DNA of 64,000 bases. It comes from Siderastrea radians (lineage: Eukaryota > Cnidaria > Anthozoa > Scleractinia > Rhizangiidae). The notes beneath the pieces were generated by a model. It made no database searches and was not told the DNA's origin. It saw only the letters and a program-made list of their open reading frames with translations. Shown here one piece after another: positions 20,834-32,800 of the stretch (position 1 is its first letter; the number at the start of each line of letters is the position of its first letter). The DNA lies in NCBI GenBank assembly GCA_964017195.1, contig OZ024887.1, positions 67,074,228-67,138,227 of the forward strand. Direction: 5' to 3'. A program made the translations under genes and the position numbers.

Positions 20834-23800
20834 TTTTTTTTTGTTTTGGTTTTTTTCATGTAGCTTTACGTGCGCATCAAAATTAATAAGTACCGAATTT
20901 CAGGTTGTGTTTGTCTACACTGCGGTTTTTACATTGGTGTAAGTTGGTGCGGAAATCTCTCAAATATGCTTCGATCGAAACAGAAAATGTGTTTGCTTAT
21001 TTCTTTTTTGTTGTCAGCGTGTTTCAAACAAAAGTTACGTTTCATCAGCGATCTTGAAAAAATGAAATTGAAAGGTATTTAAGCTAAGGAAACTCGAATG
21101 CCCAAAAATCGAAACGCCAATTTAGTTTCAAACGTCGATCTTTGTGTTTCCCTTGATAAATTGGATTTCAGTCGCTTTTCGTTTTCGCTAAAAAAAAATA
21201 AAATATAATGTCAATTAAAAAGTCTGGGCAAAAAGTGAGACTTTTTGCAGAAACCTTGAATATGTCGTTTCAAGACCTCAGAAAAGATAACAATCTTTCA
21301 TGGTGGAAACATATGGGGTTTTTTGGCTCAAATTAATTAAAAGGTTTTGGCGATCGGTTTATGATAATCGATCGACCTCGGAAATGCATTCACCCTTTTG
21401 TTTGAAATAAAACATTGAAATGATGTTATGCTTCGAACTGTGCGGTTTACTCCAAACTGAACTTTTTTACTATTAAAACGTTTGCGTTTGGTGATGTTTA
21501 GATACAAGTAAATTGTGTCTAAATTGGTCAGTTGACGAAATTCGTCAGGGAGTATTAAGAAAAGTGTGAAAACGTTATTCAAAATTGAAACATTTCATCG
21601 AGCCTTACTTTGAGGCAGGTGTTTCGACCCAATTCGCATTAAACTGTTTCTTGTTTCTATTCTAGACTTCACACTAGTCTACGACTTTGCACCAACTAAG
21701 GTTGCATTATGGTCGTCGGAGTTTTTAACCTTTAAAGTGTGCAGTTATTTTTAAAACGAATCACTTTTATTTCCTTCAGTTCATGATCTTGAAAAAAATT
21801 ACACTATTTGCAAATTGTCCTCAAAAGCCGCAAAAACTTTAATTTGGTTCAATGAAAGTAAAAATCTTCTTATCTGACTGGCACATAACCTCGATCCATT
21901 TAGCAGCTGTATTAAAATTACTCTAGTTAAGTTTTTAACATTTTTACTTCAATCTTCAATCTCAAAAGATTATTAAGTGTTACTCGTCTTATTGTTTACT
22001 CGTCTTGCTGTTTGTTTGTTTGTTATAGTTGGCATGCCGTGCAGCAACCGTTTTTAGGGTATGTTTCGTGTACCCCGGCAGTTTTAGAAGTTTTAAAGGG
22101 TACCTTGACCCTTAGATGTGCGGGATTGGGAGGGGGTGTGGGGCATCGCTAATCCTGCCAAATCCAGTACAGCTTCCAATTGTCCTTCAGACACGTGCAC
22201 ATTTTCCAAATATCTGGAAGATATTTGGAAAATATAGATTCTAAATATATGGAAGACATCAAAATATGATCAGTTGCGGGTGTGTTTAGTAGTTTTTGGC
22301 AACAAAGACTTGTCATTTTTTGTTTGTTGTTTATTCGTTTTTTAATCCTAATCAAAACAAAGATCTGTCTACAAATTGCTCTTGTTCGTCCAGTTGGTCA
22401 TTGCATGGTGAACAGACCTTGTTGGTGTTTTCAACGTAAATCCAAAGCTTTTTTTGGAAACTTTGCAACTGAGGCTAATGAACAGCAGCAAAGTGTTACA
22501 TAAAGTCTTGTACTAGATCCGGGTGTGCAGTTTCTGGGAAAAAGAACAAGGTTGCCATATACGATGCTGTCGCCGACCCAGCAGCACCGTAGAGATGCCA
22601 AGTACACGATAATAAACACGCTTTTCAATAAAAAGAAAATTGATAAATTGAATTTTTTAGTTTCCCTCCATTTTGTGCTTCTATTGGTGACTTGTGACCT
22701 CACCAATTCCTGCCTAAATAACCAGAATTACAAAATAAACAAGAAAAGCCCCAGGGGGCATTAACCCCGCCGTTGTTCTTTCTGCCCTTGGGGTACAAAA
22801 TATATTACGGCCAGGTAAAAGTTGGTGATTTATCGTATCTTTTACGTGCTTGCGATGATAATATAAATCAAGACACGACTTGCCTAATCACTCTGTTTTA
22901 GCGTGCGTGACGAAGAGCGTGATGAAATTATTATTTTGATCACAGCGTGACTCAGCCTGGCCTCGTAGCTCAGTTGGTTGAGCGACGGTGTTCTAATCCG
23001 GAGGTCGTGGGTTCGAATCCCGCCGGGGTCAAAGATTTTTCTTTTATCTTGATTCTCATTTCTGATTTCTTACTTTTAAGGCCTGTGGTCGGGGGGAAAT
23101 TATGGAGGGCAGTATCACTCACTTCTTGGCACTCATACGTACATACTTTATTTCATAATTACTAAGTTCATAGCGATCGCGAGTTCATGCCAGCTTTCAA
23201 ACTTAAGCTCCCTAGTACATTCGTCCTTGCTCTCGTCGAAGAAATGTTAACTCCATTGAATTCCTTGTACTTTTCTACACAACTTTCCCTAAAGATTTTG
23301 GCGAAGCAAAGCAACACTGCCAAAAAAATGCTTGCATTTGACTGTTGAATTATTCAACTTGGCGAAAGCAAGGGACTTCCCCGAATCGGCTTCTGTGTTT
23401 CAGTGATGTAATGTTTACGTGCCACGGCAAGTTAGGCGAATTTATTCCAGCTTCAAAGCTCGCTAGCACCTTCGTTCCTACTTTCATCGGACCCCGCCGT
23501 TTTTCTTCTCCTCCCAGGGAGCAAAATATATTACGGTCACTCAAGATACGAGCTCAAGTATTGTAAATTTTAAAGTTGATGATTTATCGTACCTGTGTTT
23601 GCTGCCATTTCCCCTTATGCGTCTGCTCTGCACCCTTCTCCCTGTGGTAACATGAATCCCTGATAGTATGAACCCCATCCCTCATTCCTTGGTCATCCAC
23701 TTGTCCTAGCTTTCGCGAAGAAGAACGTGACGAAATATTTTGACCATAGCGTGACTCAATTAAGTCACGTCTTTTTAAAATAAACGTACTGACATGTCAG

Positions 23801-26800
23801 CGTAATTCTAAATAGCAAGGGCACGGAAATTTAAATAGATTTCTTGATAAAAAACTCATTCTAAAATCTAAAGGAAACTGGTAGCTATGAAAAACCGTAA
23901 AAGTCTATTTTAGGCCGTGATTCGATGAGTGATTTGGCGCAAGCAAGTTTACTTCTCCGAATCGGCTTCTGTGTTTCAGACGTAATGTTTATGTGCTACG
24001 GCACGTAGCATCAATCATTGGCTTTCAAAGCTCGCTAGCACCTTCGTCCTTGCTCTCATTGAAGAGAAGTCAACTCCATTGAATTTCTTGTACTTTTCTA
24101 CACAACTTTCCCTAAAGATTTTGGCGAAGCAAAGCAAAACTGCCAGAAATATGCTTGCATTTCACTGTTGAATTTTTCAACTTGGCGAAATCAAGGGACT
24201 TCCCCGGATCACCTTTTGTGTTTCAGTGATGTAATGTTTACGTGCCAGGGCAGGTTTGGCAAATTCATGCCAGCTTCAAAGCTCGCTAGCACCTTCGTTC
24301 TTGCTTTCATCGAAGGAATTTTCATGCCATTAAATCGCCAGTAATTTTCTACACCAACTTTCATGAAAATTCTGGCGAATAAACGCTGAACGAACAAAGT
24401 TTACCGGCAAGTATTGTTTTGACCGAGCGCAGGTCTGGGGCAACTGACCACGACAAAAAAAAAAAAAAAAAAAAACAAGGAAAGCCCCAGGGGGCATTAA
24501 CCCCGCCGTTGTTCTCTCTGCCCTTGGGGTCCAAAATATATTACGGCCAGGTAAAAGTTGGTAATTTATCGTAGCTTTACGTGCTTGCGATGATAATATA
24601 AATCAAGGCACGACTTGCCTAATCATCCTGTTGTAGCGTGCGTGACGAAAAGCGTGATGAAACTATTATTTTGATCATAGCGTGACTCAGCCTGGCCTCG
24701 TAGCTCAGTTGGTTGAGCGACGGTGTTCTAATCCGGAGGTCGTGGGTTCGAATCCCGCCGGGGTCAAAGATTTTTCTTTTATCTTGGTTCTCATTTCTAA
24801 TTTCTTACTTTTAAGGCCTGTGGTCGGGGGGAAATTATGGAGGGCAGTATTACTCACTTCTTGGCACTCATACATACATACTTTACATCATAATTACTAA
24901 GTTCATAGCGATCGCGAGTTCCTGCCAGCTTTCAAACTTAAGCTCCCTAGTACATTCGTCCTTGCTCTCGTCGAAGAAATGTTAACTCCATTGAATTCCT
25001 TGTACTTTTCTACACAACTTTCCCTAAAGATTTTGGCGAAGCAAAGCAAAACTACCAAAAAAATGCTTGCATTTGACTGTTGAATTATTCAACTTGGCGA
25101 AAGCAAGGGACTTCCCCGAATCGGCTTCTGTGTTTCAGTGATGTAATGTTTACGTGCCACGGCAAGTTAGGCGAATTTATTCCAGCTTCAAAGCTCGCTA
25201 GCACCTTCGTTCCTACTTTCATCGGACCCCGCCGTTTTTCTCCTCCTCCCAGGGAGCAAAATATATTACGGTCACTCAAGATACGAGCTCAAGTATTGTA
25301 AATTTTAAAGTTGATGATTTTTATCGTACCTGTGTTTGCTGCCATTTCCCCTTATGCGTCTGCTCTGCACCCTTCTCCCTGTGGTAACATGAATCCCTGA
25401 TAGTATAAACCCCATCCCTCATTCCTTGGTCATCCACTTGTCCTAGCTTTCGCGAAGAAGAACGTGACGAAATATTTTGACCATAGCGTGACTCAATTAA
25501 GTCACGTTTTTTTAAAATAAACGAACTGACATGTCAGCGTAATTCTAAATAGCAAGGGCACGGAAATTTAAATAGATTTCTTGATAAAAAACTCATTCTA
25601 AAATCTAAAGGAAACTGGTAGCTATGAAAAACCGTAAAAGTCTATTTTAGGCCGTGATTCGATGAGTGATTTGGCGCAAGCAAGTTTACTTCTCCGAATC
25701 GGCTTCTGTGTTTCAGACGTAATGTTTATGTGCTACGGCACGTAGCATCAATCATTGGCTTTCAAAGCTCGCTAGCACCTTCGTCCTTGCTCTCATTGAA
25801 GAGAAGTCAACTCCATTGAATTTCTTGTACTTTTCTACACAACTTTCCCTAAAGATTTTGGCGAAGCAAAGCAAAACTGCCAAAAATATGCTTGTATTTC
25901 ACTGTTGAATTTTTCAACTTGGCGAAAGCAAGGGACTTCCCCGGATCACCTTTTGTGTTTCAGTGATGTAATGTTTACGTGCCAGGGCAGGTTTGGCAAA
26001 TTCATGCCAGCTTCAAAGCTCGCTAGCACCTTCGTTCTTGCTTTCATCGAAGGAATTTTCATGCCATTAAATCGCCGGTAATTTTCTACACCAACTTTCA
26101 TGAAAATTCTGGCGAATAAACGCAGAACGAACAAAGTTTACCGGCAAGTATTGTTTTGACCGAGCGCAGGTCTGGGGCAACTGACCACGACAAAAAAAAA
26201 AAAAACAAGAAAAGCCCCAGGGGGCATTAACCCCGCCGTTGTTCTCTCTGCCCTTGGGGTCCAAAATATATTACGGCCAGGTAAAAGTTGTTGATTTATC
26301 GTATCTTTTACGTGCTTGCGATGATAATATAAATCAAGACACGACTTGCCTAATCACCCTATTTTAGCGTGCGTGACGAAGAGCGTGATGAAATTATTAT
26401 TTTGATCATAGCGTGACTCACCCTGGCCTCGTAGCTCAGTTGGTTGAGCGACGGTGTTCTAATCCGGAGGTCGTGGGTTCGAATCCCGCCGGGGTCAAAG
26501 ATTTTTCTTTTATCTTGGTTCTCATTTCTAATTTCTTACTTTTAAGGCCTGTGGTCTGGGGGAAATTATGGAAGGCAGTATTACTCACTTCTTGGCACTC
26601 GTACATACATACTTTACATCATAATTACTAAGTTCATAGCGATCGCGAGTTCATGCCAGCTTTCAAACTTAAGCTCCCTAGTACATTCGTCCTTGCGCTC
26701 GTCGAAGAAATGTTAACTCCATTGAATTCCTTGTACTTTTCTACACAACTTTCCCTAAAGATTTTGGCGAAGCAAAGCAAAACTGCCAAAAAAATGCTTG

Positions 26801-29800
26801 CATTTGACTGTTGAATTATTCAACTTGGCGAAAGCAAGGGACTTCCCCGAATCGGCTTCTGTGTTTCAGTAATGTAATGTTTACGTGCCACGGCAAGTTA
26901 GGCGAATTCATTCCAGCTTCAAAGCTCGCTAGCTCCTTCGTTCCTACTTTCATTGGACCCCGCCGTTTTTCTCCTCCTCCCAGGGAGCAAAATATATTTC
27001 GATCACTCAAGATACGAGCTCAAGTGGTGTAAATTTTAAAGTTGATGATTTATCGTACCTGTGTTTGCTGCCATTTCCCCTTATGCATCTGCTCCGCACC
27101 CTTCTCCCTGTGGTAACACGAATCCCTGATAGTATGAACCCCATCCCTCATTCCTTGGTCATCCACTTGTCCTAGCTTTCGCGAAGAAGAACGTGACGAA
27201 ATATTTTGACCATAGCGTGACTCAGTTAAGTCACGTTTTTTTTAAATAAACGAACTGACATGTCAGCGTAATTCTAAATAGCAAGGGCACGGAAATTTAA
27301 ATAGATTTCTTGATAAAAAACTCATTCTAAAATCTAAAGGAAACTGGTAGCTATGAAAAACCGTAAAAGTCTATTTTAGGCCGTGATTCGATGAGTGATT
27401 TGGCGCAAGCAAGTTTACTTCTCCGAATCGGCTTCTGTGTTTCAATCACGTAATGTTTATGTGCTACGGCACGTAGCATGAATCATTGGCTTTCAAAGCT
27501 CGCTAGCACCTTCGTCCTTGCTCTCATTGAAGAGAAGTCAACTCCATTGAATTTCTTGTACTTTTCTACACAACTTTCCCTAAAGATTTCGGCGAAGCAA
27601 AGCAAAACTGCCAAAAATATGCTTGCATTTCACTGTTGAATTTTTCAACTTGGCGAAAGCAAGGGACTTCCCCGATCACCTTTTGTGTTTCAGTGATGTA
27701 ATGTTTACGTGCCAGGGCAGGTTTGGCAAATTCATGCCAGCTTCAAAGCTCGCTAGCACCTTCGTTCTTGCTTTCATCGAAGGAATTTTCATGCCATTAA
27801 ATCGCCGGTAATTTTCTACACCAACTTTCATGAAAATTCTGGCGAATAAACGCTGAATGAACAAAGTTTACCGGCAAGTATTGTTTTGACCGAGCGCAGG
27901 TCTGGGGCAACTGACCACGACAAAAAAAAAAAAAAAAAAAAAAAAATGGGTATTACTAGACCCCGTCCTGACGGCGGGGTAACAAGAAAAGCCCCAGGGG
28001 GCATTAACCCCGCCGTTGTTCTCTCTGCCCTTGGGGTCCAAAATATATTACGGCCAGGTAAAAGTTGGTGACTAATCGTATCTTTTATGTGCTTGCCATG
28101 ATAATATAAATCAAGACACGACTTGCCTAATCACCCTGTTTTAGCGTGCGTGACGAAGAGGGTGATGAAATTATTATTTTGATCATAGCGTGGCTCAGCC
28201 TGGCCTCGTAGCTCAGTTGGTTGAGCGACGGTGTTCTAATCCGGAGGTCGTGGGTTCGAATCCCGCCGGGGTCAAAGATTTTTCTTTTATCTTGGTTCTC
28301 ATTTCTAATTTCTTACTTTTAAAGCCTGTGGTCGGGGGGAAATTATGGAGGGCAGTATTACTCACTTCTTGGCACTCATACATACATACTTTACATCATA
28401 ATTACTAAGTTCATAGCGATCGCGAGTTCATGCCATCTTTCAAACTTAAGCTCCCTAGTACATTCGTCCTTGCTCTCGTCGAAGAAATGTTAACTCCATT
28501 GAATTCCAAAACATTTGACTGTTGAATTATTCAACTTGGCGAAAGCAAGGGACTTCCCCGAATCGGCTTCTGTGTTTCAGTAATGTAATGTTTACGTGCC
28601 ACGGCAAGTTAGGCGAATTCATTCCAGCTTCAAAGCTCGCTAGCACCTTCGTTCCTACTTTCATTGGACCCCGCCGTTTTTCTGCTCCTCCCAGGGAGCA
28701 AAATATATTACGGTCACTCAAGATACGAGCTCAAGTGGTGTAAATTTTAAAGTTGATGATTTATCGTACCTGTGTTTGCTGCCATTTCCCCTTATGCGTC
28801 TGCTCCGCACCCTTCTCCCTGTGGTAACATGAATCCCTGATAGTATGAACCCCATCCCTCATTCCTTGGTCATCCACTTGTCCTAGCTTTCGCGAAGAAG
28901 AACGTGACGAAATATTTTGACCATAGCGTGACTCAGTTAAGTCACGTTTTCTTAAAATAAACGAACTGACATGTCAGCGTAATTCTAAATAGCAAGGGCA
29001 CGGAAATTTAAATAGATTTCTTGATAAAAAACTCATTCTAAAATCTAAAGGAAACTGGTAGCTATGAAAAACCGTAAAAGTCTATTTTAGTCCGTGATTC
29101 GATGAGTGATTTGGTGCAAGCAAGTTTACTTCTCCGAATCGGCTTCTGTGTTTCAATGACATAATGTTTATGTGCTACGGCACGTAGCATGAATCATTGG
29201 CTTTCAAAGCTCGCTAGCACCTTCATCCTTGCTCTCATTGAAGAGAAGTCAACTCCATTGAATTTCTTGTACTTTTCTACACAACGTTCCCTAAAGATTT
29301 TGGCGAAGCAAAGCAAAACTGCCAAAAATATGCTTGCATTTCACTGTTGAATTTTTCAACTTGGCGAAAGCAAGGGACTTCCCCGGATCACCTTTTGTGT
29401 TTCAGTGATGTAATGTTTACGTGCCAGGGCAGGTTTGGCAAATTCATGCCAGCTTCAAAGCTCGCTAGCACCTTCGTTCTTGCTTTCATCGAAGGAATTT
29501 TCATGCCATTAAATCGCCGGTAATTTTCTACACCAACTTTCATGAAAATTCTGGCGAATAAACGCTAAAACGGACAAAGTTTACCGGCAAGTATTGTTTT
29601 GACCGAGCGAAGGTCTGGGGCAACTGACCACGACAAAAAAAAAAAAAAAAACAAGAAAAGCCCCAGGGGCATTAGACCCCGCCGTTGTTCTCCCCCCCCC
29701 CGGGGGGTGTAAAATATGTTACGGTCACTCAAGATAAAAGCCCTTGCCTGTGTAGCGAAAGACACGACGAGTATTTGTTTGGCCGAGCGAAAACCGGAGG

Positions 29801-32800
29801 TCTGGGGCAAGTGACCACCAAAAAAAAAAAAAAAAAACCACGGAAAAAAAATGGGTATTACTAGACCCCGTCCTGACGGCGGGGTAAAAAAAAAAAAAAA
29901 CGGGTATTACTAGACCCCGTCCTGACGGCGGGGTAAAAAAAAAAAAAAAAAGGAGTATTGCTAGACCCCGTCCTGACGGCGGGGTAAAAAAAAACGGGTA
30001 TTACTAGACCCCGTCCTGACGGCGGGGTAAAAAAAGTTAAGTAAACAAAAAAAGAAGGTAACGCCGTAATTGGAAGATCTGTTATGCTGTGAATAATGGT
30101 AATAGGACTGAGTGGAGTTCAACTCGGTCTGTAATCATTAAGAAAATCGGACGACGGCGTATCAGGAAGAGTATGATTACAGATCGAATTGGGCGACACT
30201 CAGGCCTGTTACCAATTAATCATAACTATAACAAAATTCAAGACAGAAAAAGGAGATAACATTCCGGAGAAGGAATAGACAATTCAGTTTTAATTGCGAG
30301 ATAGTCCATTAGAGCGCGTGCTCTGACGCGTACTGTTCAACTGACTTAGGCATGACGCGTACACCGCCCAATATTAATTCTCAAATCATGGTTGGCGATA
30401 GGCGATCAGGTTCGACAATTCTGTTATAGTTGTGATTAAGGTGAGTTGGAGGAAAACTAAGAATTAGAGAGCTATTCATTTCTGGCTGATTTTCAGTGCC
30501 TACAGTGTGCGCAGTGACTGAACCTTGAGGATGCGTAATTTTAATGGCTTTCATTTCCATTTTCAGATCTGATGATAGATCACGAAAAATCCACAAAAGA
30601 GATAGATTCGTGGGATGACCATAAGATCACACTCAAATGTGCTGTGAAGGCTTCTCCTGGCTCGATAGTGAGATTCTTTTGGCACCAGCCTAATCGTACA
30701 TCTGCAATCGGGAAACAACGTGACTGGAGCACACTGAGCGAGATCACCATGGTTACAGCGTTGGATCCCGACTTTAATCCAGTGACATGCATTGCTGAAA
30801 CAAATGCTACAACACAGAGACTTGAAGTCAAAATAAAACGGCTCTGTAAGTATGTTTCTAGCTTTCGTTTCGTGGGATTAATCCCTAGTCAAATTGCCGT
30901 TGGTTGAACTGATCTAAGCGTGACTGCGTGAAGTAAAAATATGACTTGACCAGGTGCACCCGCGTAAGCATGGGTACTGTCGGTACTTGTTGTCCCAACT
31001 TTAAAAAGCCGAAAGTGGCGCCTTGGATGCCGGAACTTTCGCAACCGAGGTAGGTCGAGTAATGGCAGAAGTTTAAATTAAATCTTGCTGAGCCGAGATA
31101 TTCATGATCACTATTGCGTTCTTATTTTTCTCGCTACAAAGTAAGTCTGTAGACTAAACTTACTTGTGGTCGACAGCCGGCCTTATGACAGGGCACCTCG
31201 GCAACAAGCATGCGCACATTGTGTTCACGCGTAGATGGAACCAATGATAACTGACAAGAGAGGATAAAGGGTAGTTTAACTGAATATTCACTTCTTACAA
31301 GAGCTATATGAATGTAAATTCACCTCGAATAACCAGCCACCCATGTATTTAACAGTCAATGAACAAATTAACTTGATTCATCCGCAGCTTAGACAGTCTG
31401 AAAACTTCTCCCGTGGATTCCCATCAGTCTCTCTTCTGAGAACGCTGTTATAGTTCCGAAGATTGCCGAAAGTGACTCAATCGTCAGTTTCAATATGAAA
31501 TGAGATTTTTAATACGTCAAAAGTTTGCTGAAGATAAATAATCGAACGCCAGTTTCGTAGTCATACGGCGTCTAAACTAAATCACAACACGAACAGTGCG
31601 AGTTAAATGGACTACCTTTTTTCTCAAATTGGATCAATTGTGCATATTGTATTCCTGAGAGTTAGCACAATTGTGGCATGTTCACACCGGAGTTAATTGT
31701 AATCAAATAAGTTTAAACAAGTCGTATTGCGTTTTTTCTTTTTCTTTTTCTTTCATTAAGCCTCACACTGAACAAATTGTGGTATCATCGATTTTATTCT
31801 CATTAAACTTCAGTAGCTACTTATTCCCCCGATTTACGAGTAACTAGAAGAGTTTTATTTAGTCGGTGTTGTCAGTCAAAAATCTTTTCCTTTGCCACTC
31901 CACAGATAAGCCGTCCGAACCTGTAAACTTCACACTGGAAGAGGTACACAGCAATGACACAGACTGCAAAATATACAACAGGCTTACGTGGAGTCCCCCT
32001 GTGGATGAAGGCGAAACGCCGATTACAGGATACTTGGTGGAATATAAACATCCTGTCATCAGTGGAATCTTGACCAATAAGATCACTACTTTCAACACAG
32101 AGCACGTGATGTGCAAGCTGCAGGTCAGCGGTCACCCCCGTGAGCTGAAGGTTGACGTCAGAGGAATAAACAAAGTTGGCCGCGGTTTTAGATCTAACAC
32201 CGTTAAAGTTTCGTTCTACAGTGAGTTCGCGCTAGCTGTTATTTAAAACGGGTCGTGGGTTTTACAATGTGGGGAATAGACCCTTCTTTAAACACATCTT
32301 TAAAACACATCTTTAATGACATAGACCTTTCTAGTTTCTGACACCATATTGTTTAAAGAAGGTAAACACGGACACTGCAAAACGTTTACCTGTGCAATGC
32401 CGACCACCCAACCAATTTCAAGATGGTGTCAAGAAGTGCTGGGAACCGGGTCTCCAATCAGACCAAACGGTCACAGTTGGTGGGGAAAGTTTTCCTCGTT
32501 TCTCGGATGGCTGTAAAAATTTTGTTAACTTGATCGCGCTTCATTTAAAACAAAATCTGCTAAGCTATCGGTTGACTAAACAGTACTTCAATTTGACGGC
32601 CGATGCAGGTTAACCTCACCTAAAGCCTCTTATCTTTAATATCAGTTTTTTACGCAGTCAATCAGATCAGCAGTGTTAAAACGCCCTGCAATGTATTCAG
32701 TTACTGAGAGCCCACTGAACAGGCTTTTAAAACACAGAACGACCGTCGTATTTAAGAAAGCTTTTTTTTTAACCTAGAATACATGAACAAGCGGTGAAAT

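Larger units (their letters stand above)
22738..29837 (+). repeat. Tandem array of four ~1.7-kb tRNA-bearing units plus a remnant
   Basis: Near-identical units begin at AACAAGNAAAGCCCCAGG at about 22738, 24474, 26204 and 27981, giving spacings of 1736, 1730 and 1777. A strongly shortened fifth unit covers 29650-29837. Each full unit ends in a poly-A run after CTGACCACGAC. Each holds one tRNA-like gene about 220 bp from its start. Each also contains two or three diverged copies of an internal sub-repeat (TTCAACTTGGCGAAAGCAAG... CAGCTTCAAAGCTCGCTAGC), so the structure is higher-order. Unit 4 lacks about 70 bp after GAATTCC. The whole array lies inside intron 2 of the Ig/FN3 gene, on the same strand. 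Confidence 0.93.

Noticed and set aside
20631..20942. Ser/Leu repeat protein
   Set aside because: It is a translation of the (TC)n microsatellite inside an intron.
22947..28408. Repeated ~72-codon frames with VAQLVERRCSNPEVVGSNPAGV-type sequence
   Set aside because: This peptide is the well-known false translation of a tRNA gene; the DNA folds as a tRNA-Arg-like cloverleaf, so no protein is called.
23345..29810. Sets of near-identical 60-80-codon frames repeated in the tRNA array (MNYSTWRKQGTSP, MSDRNIFCSLGG)
   Set aside because: They are copies of non-coding tandem units, occur on both strands of the same DNA, and lack splice or start context; their conservation follows from the repeat.
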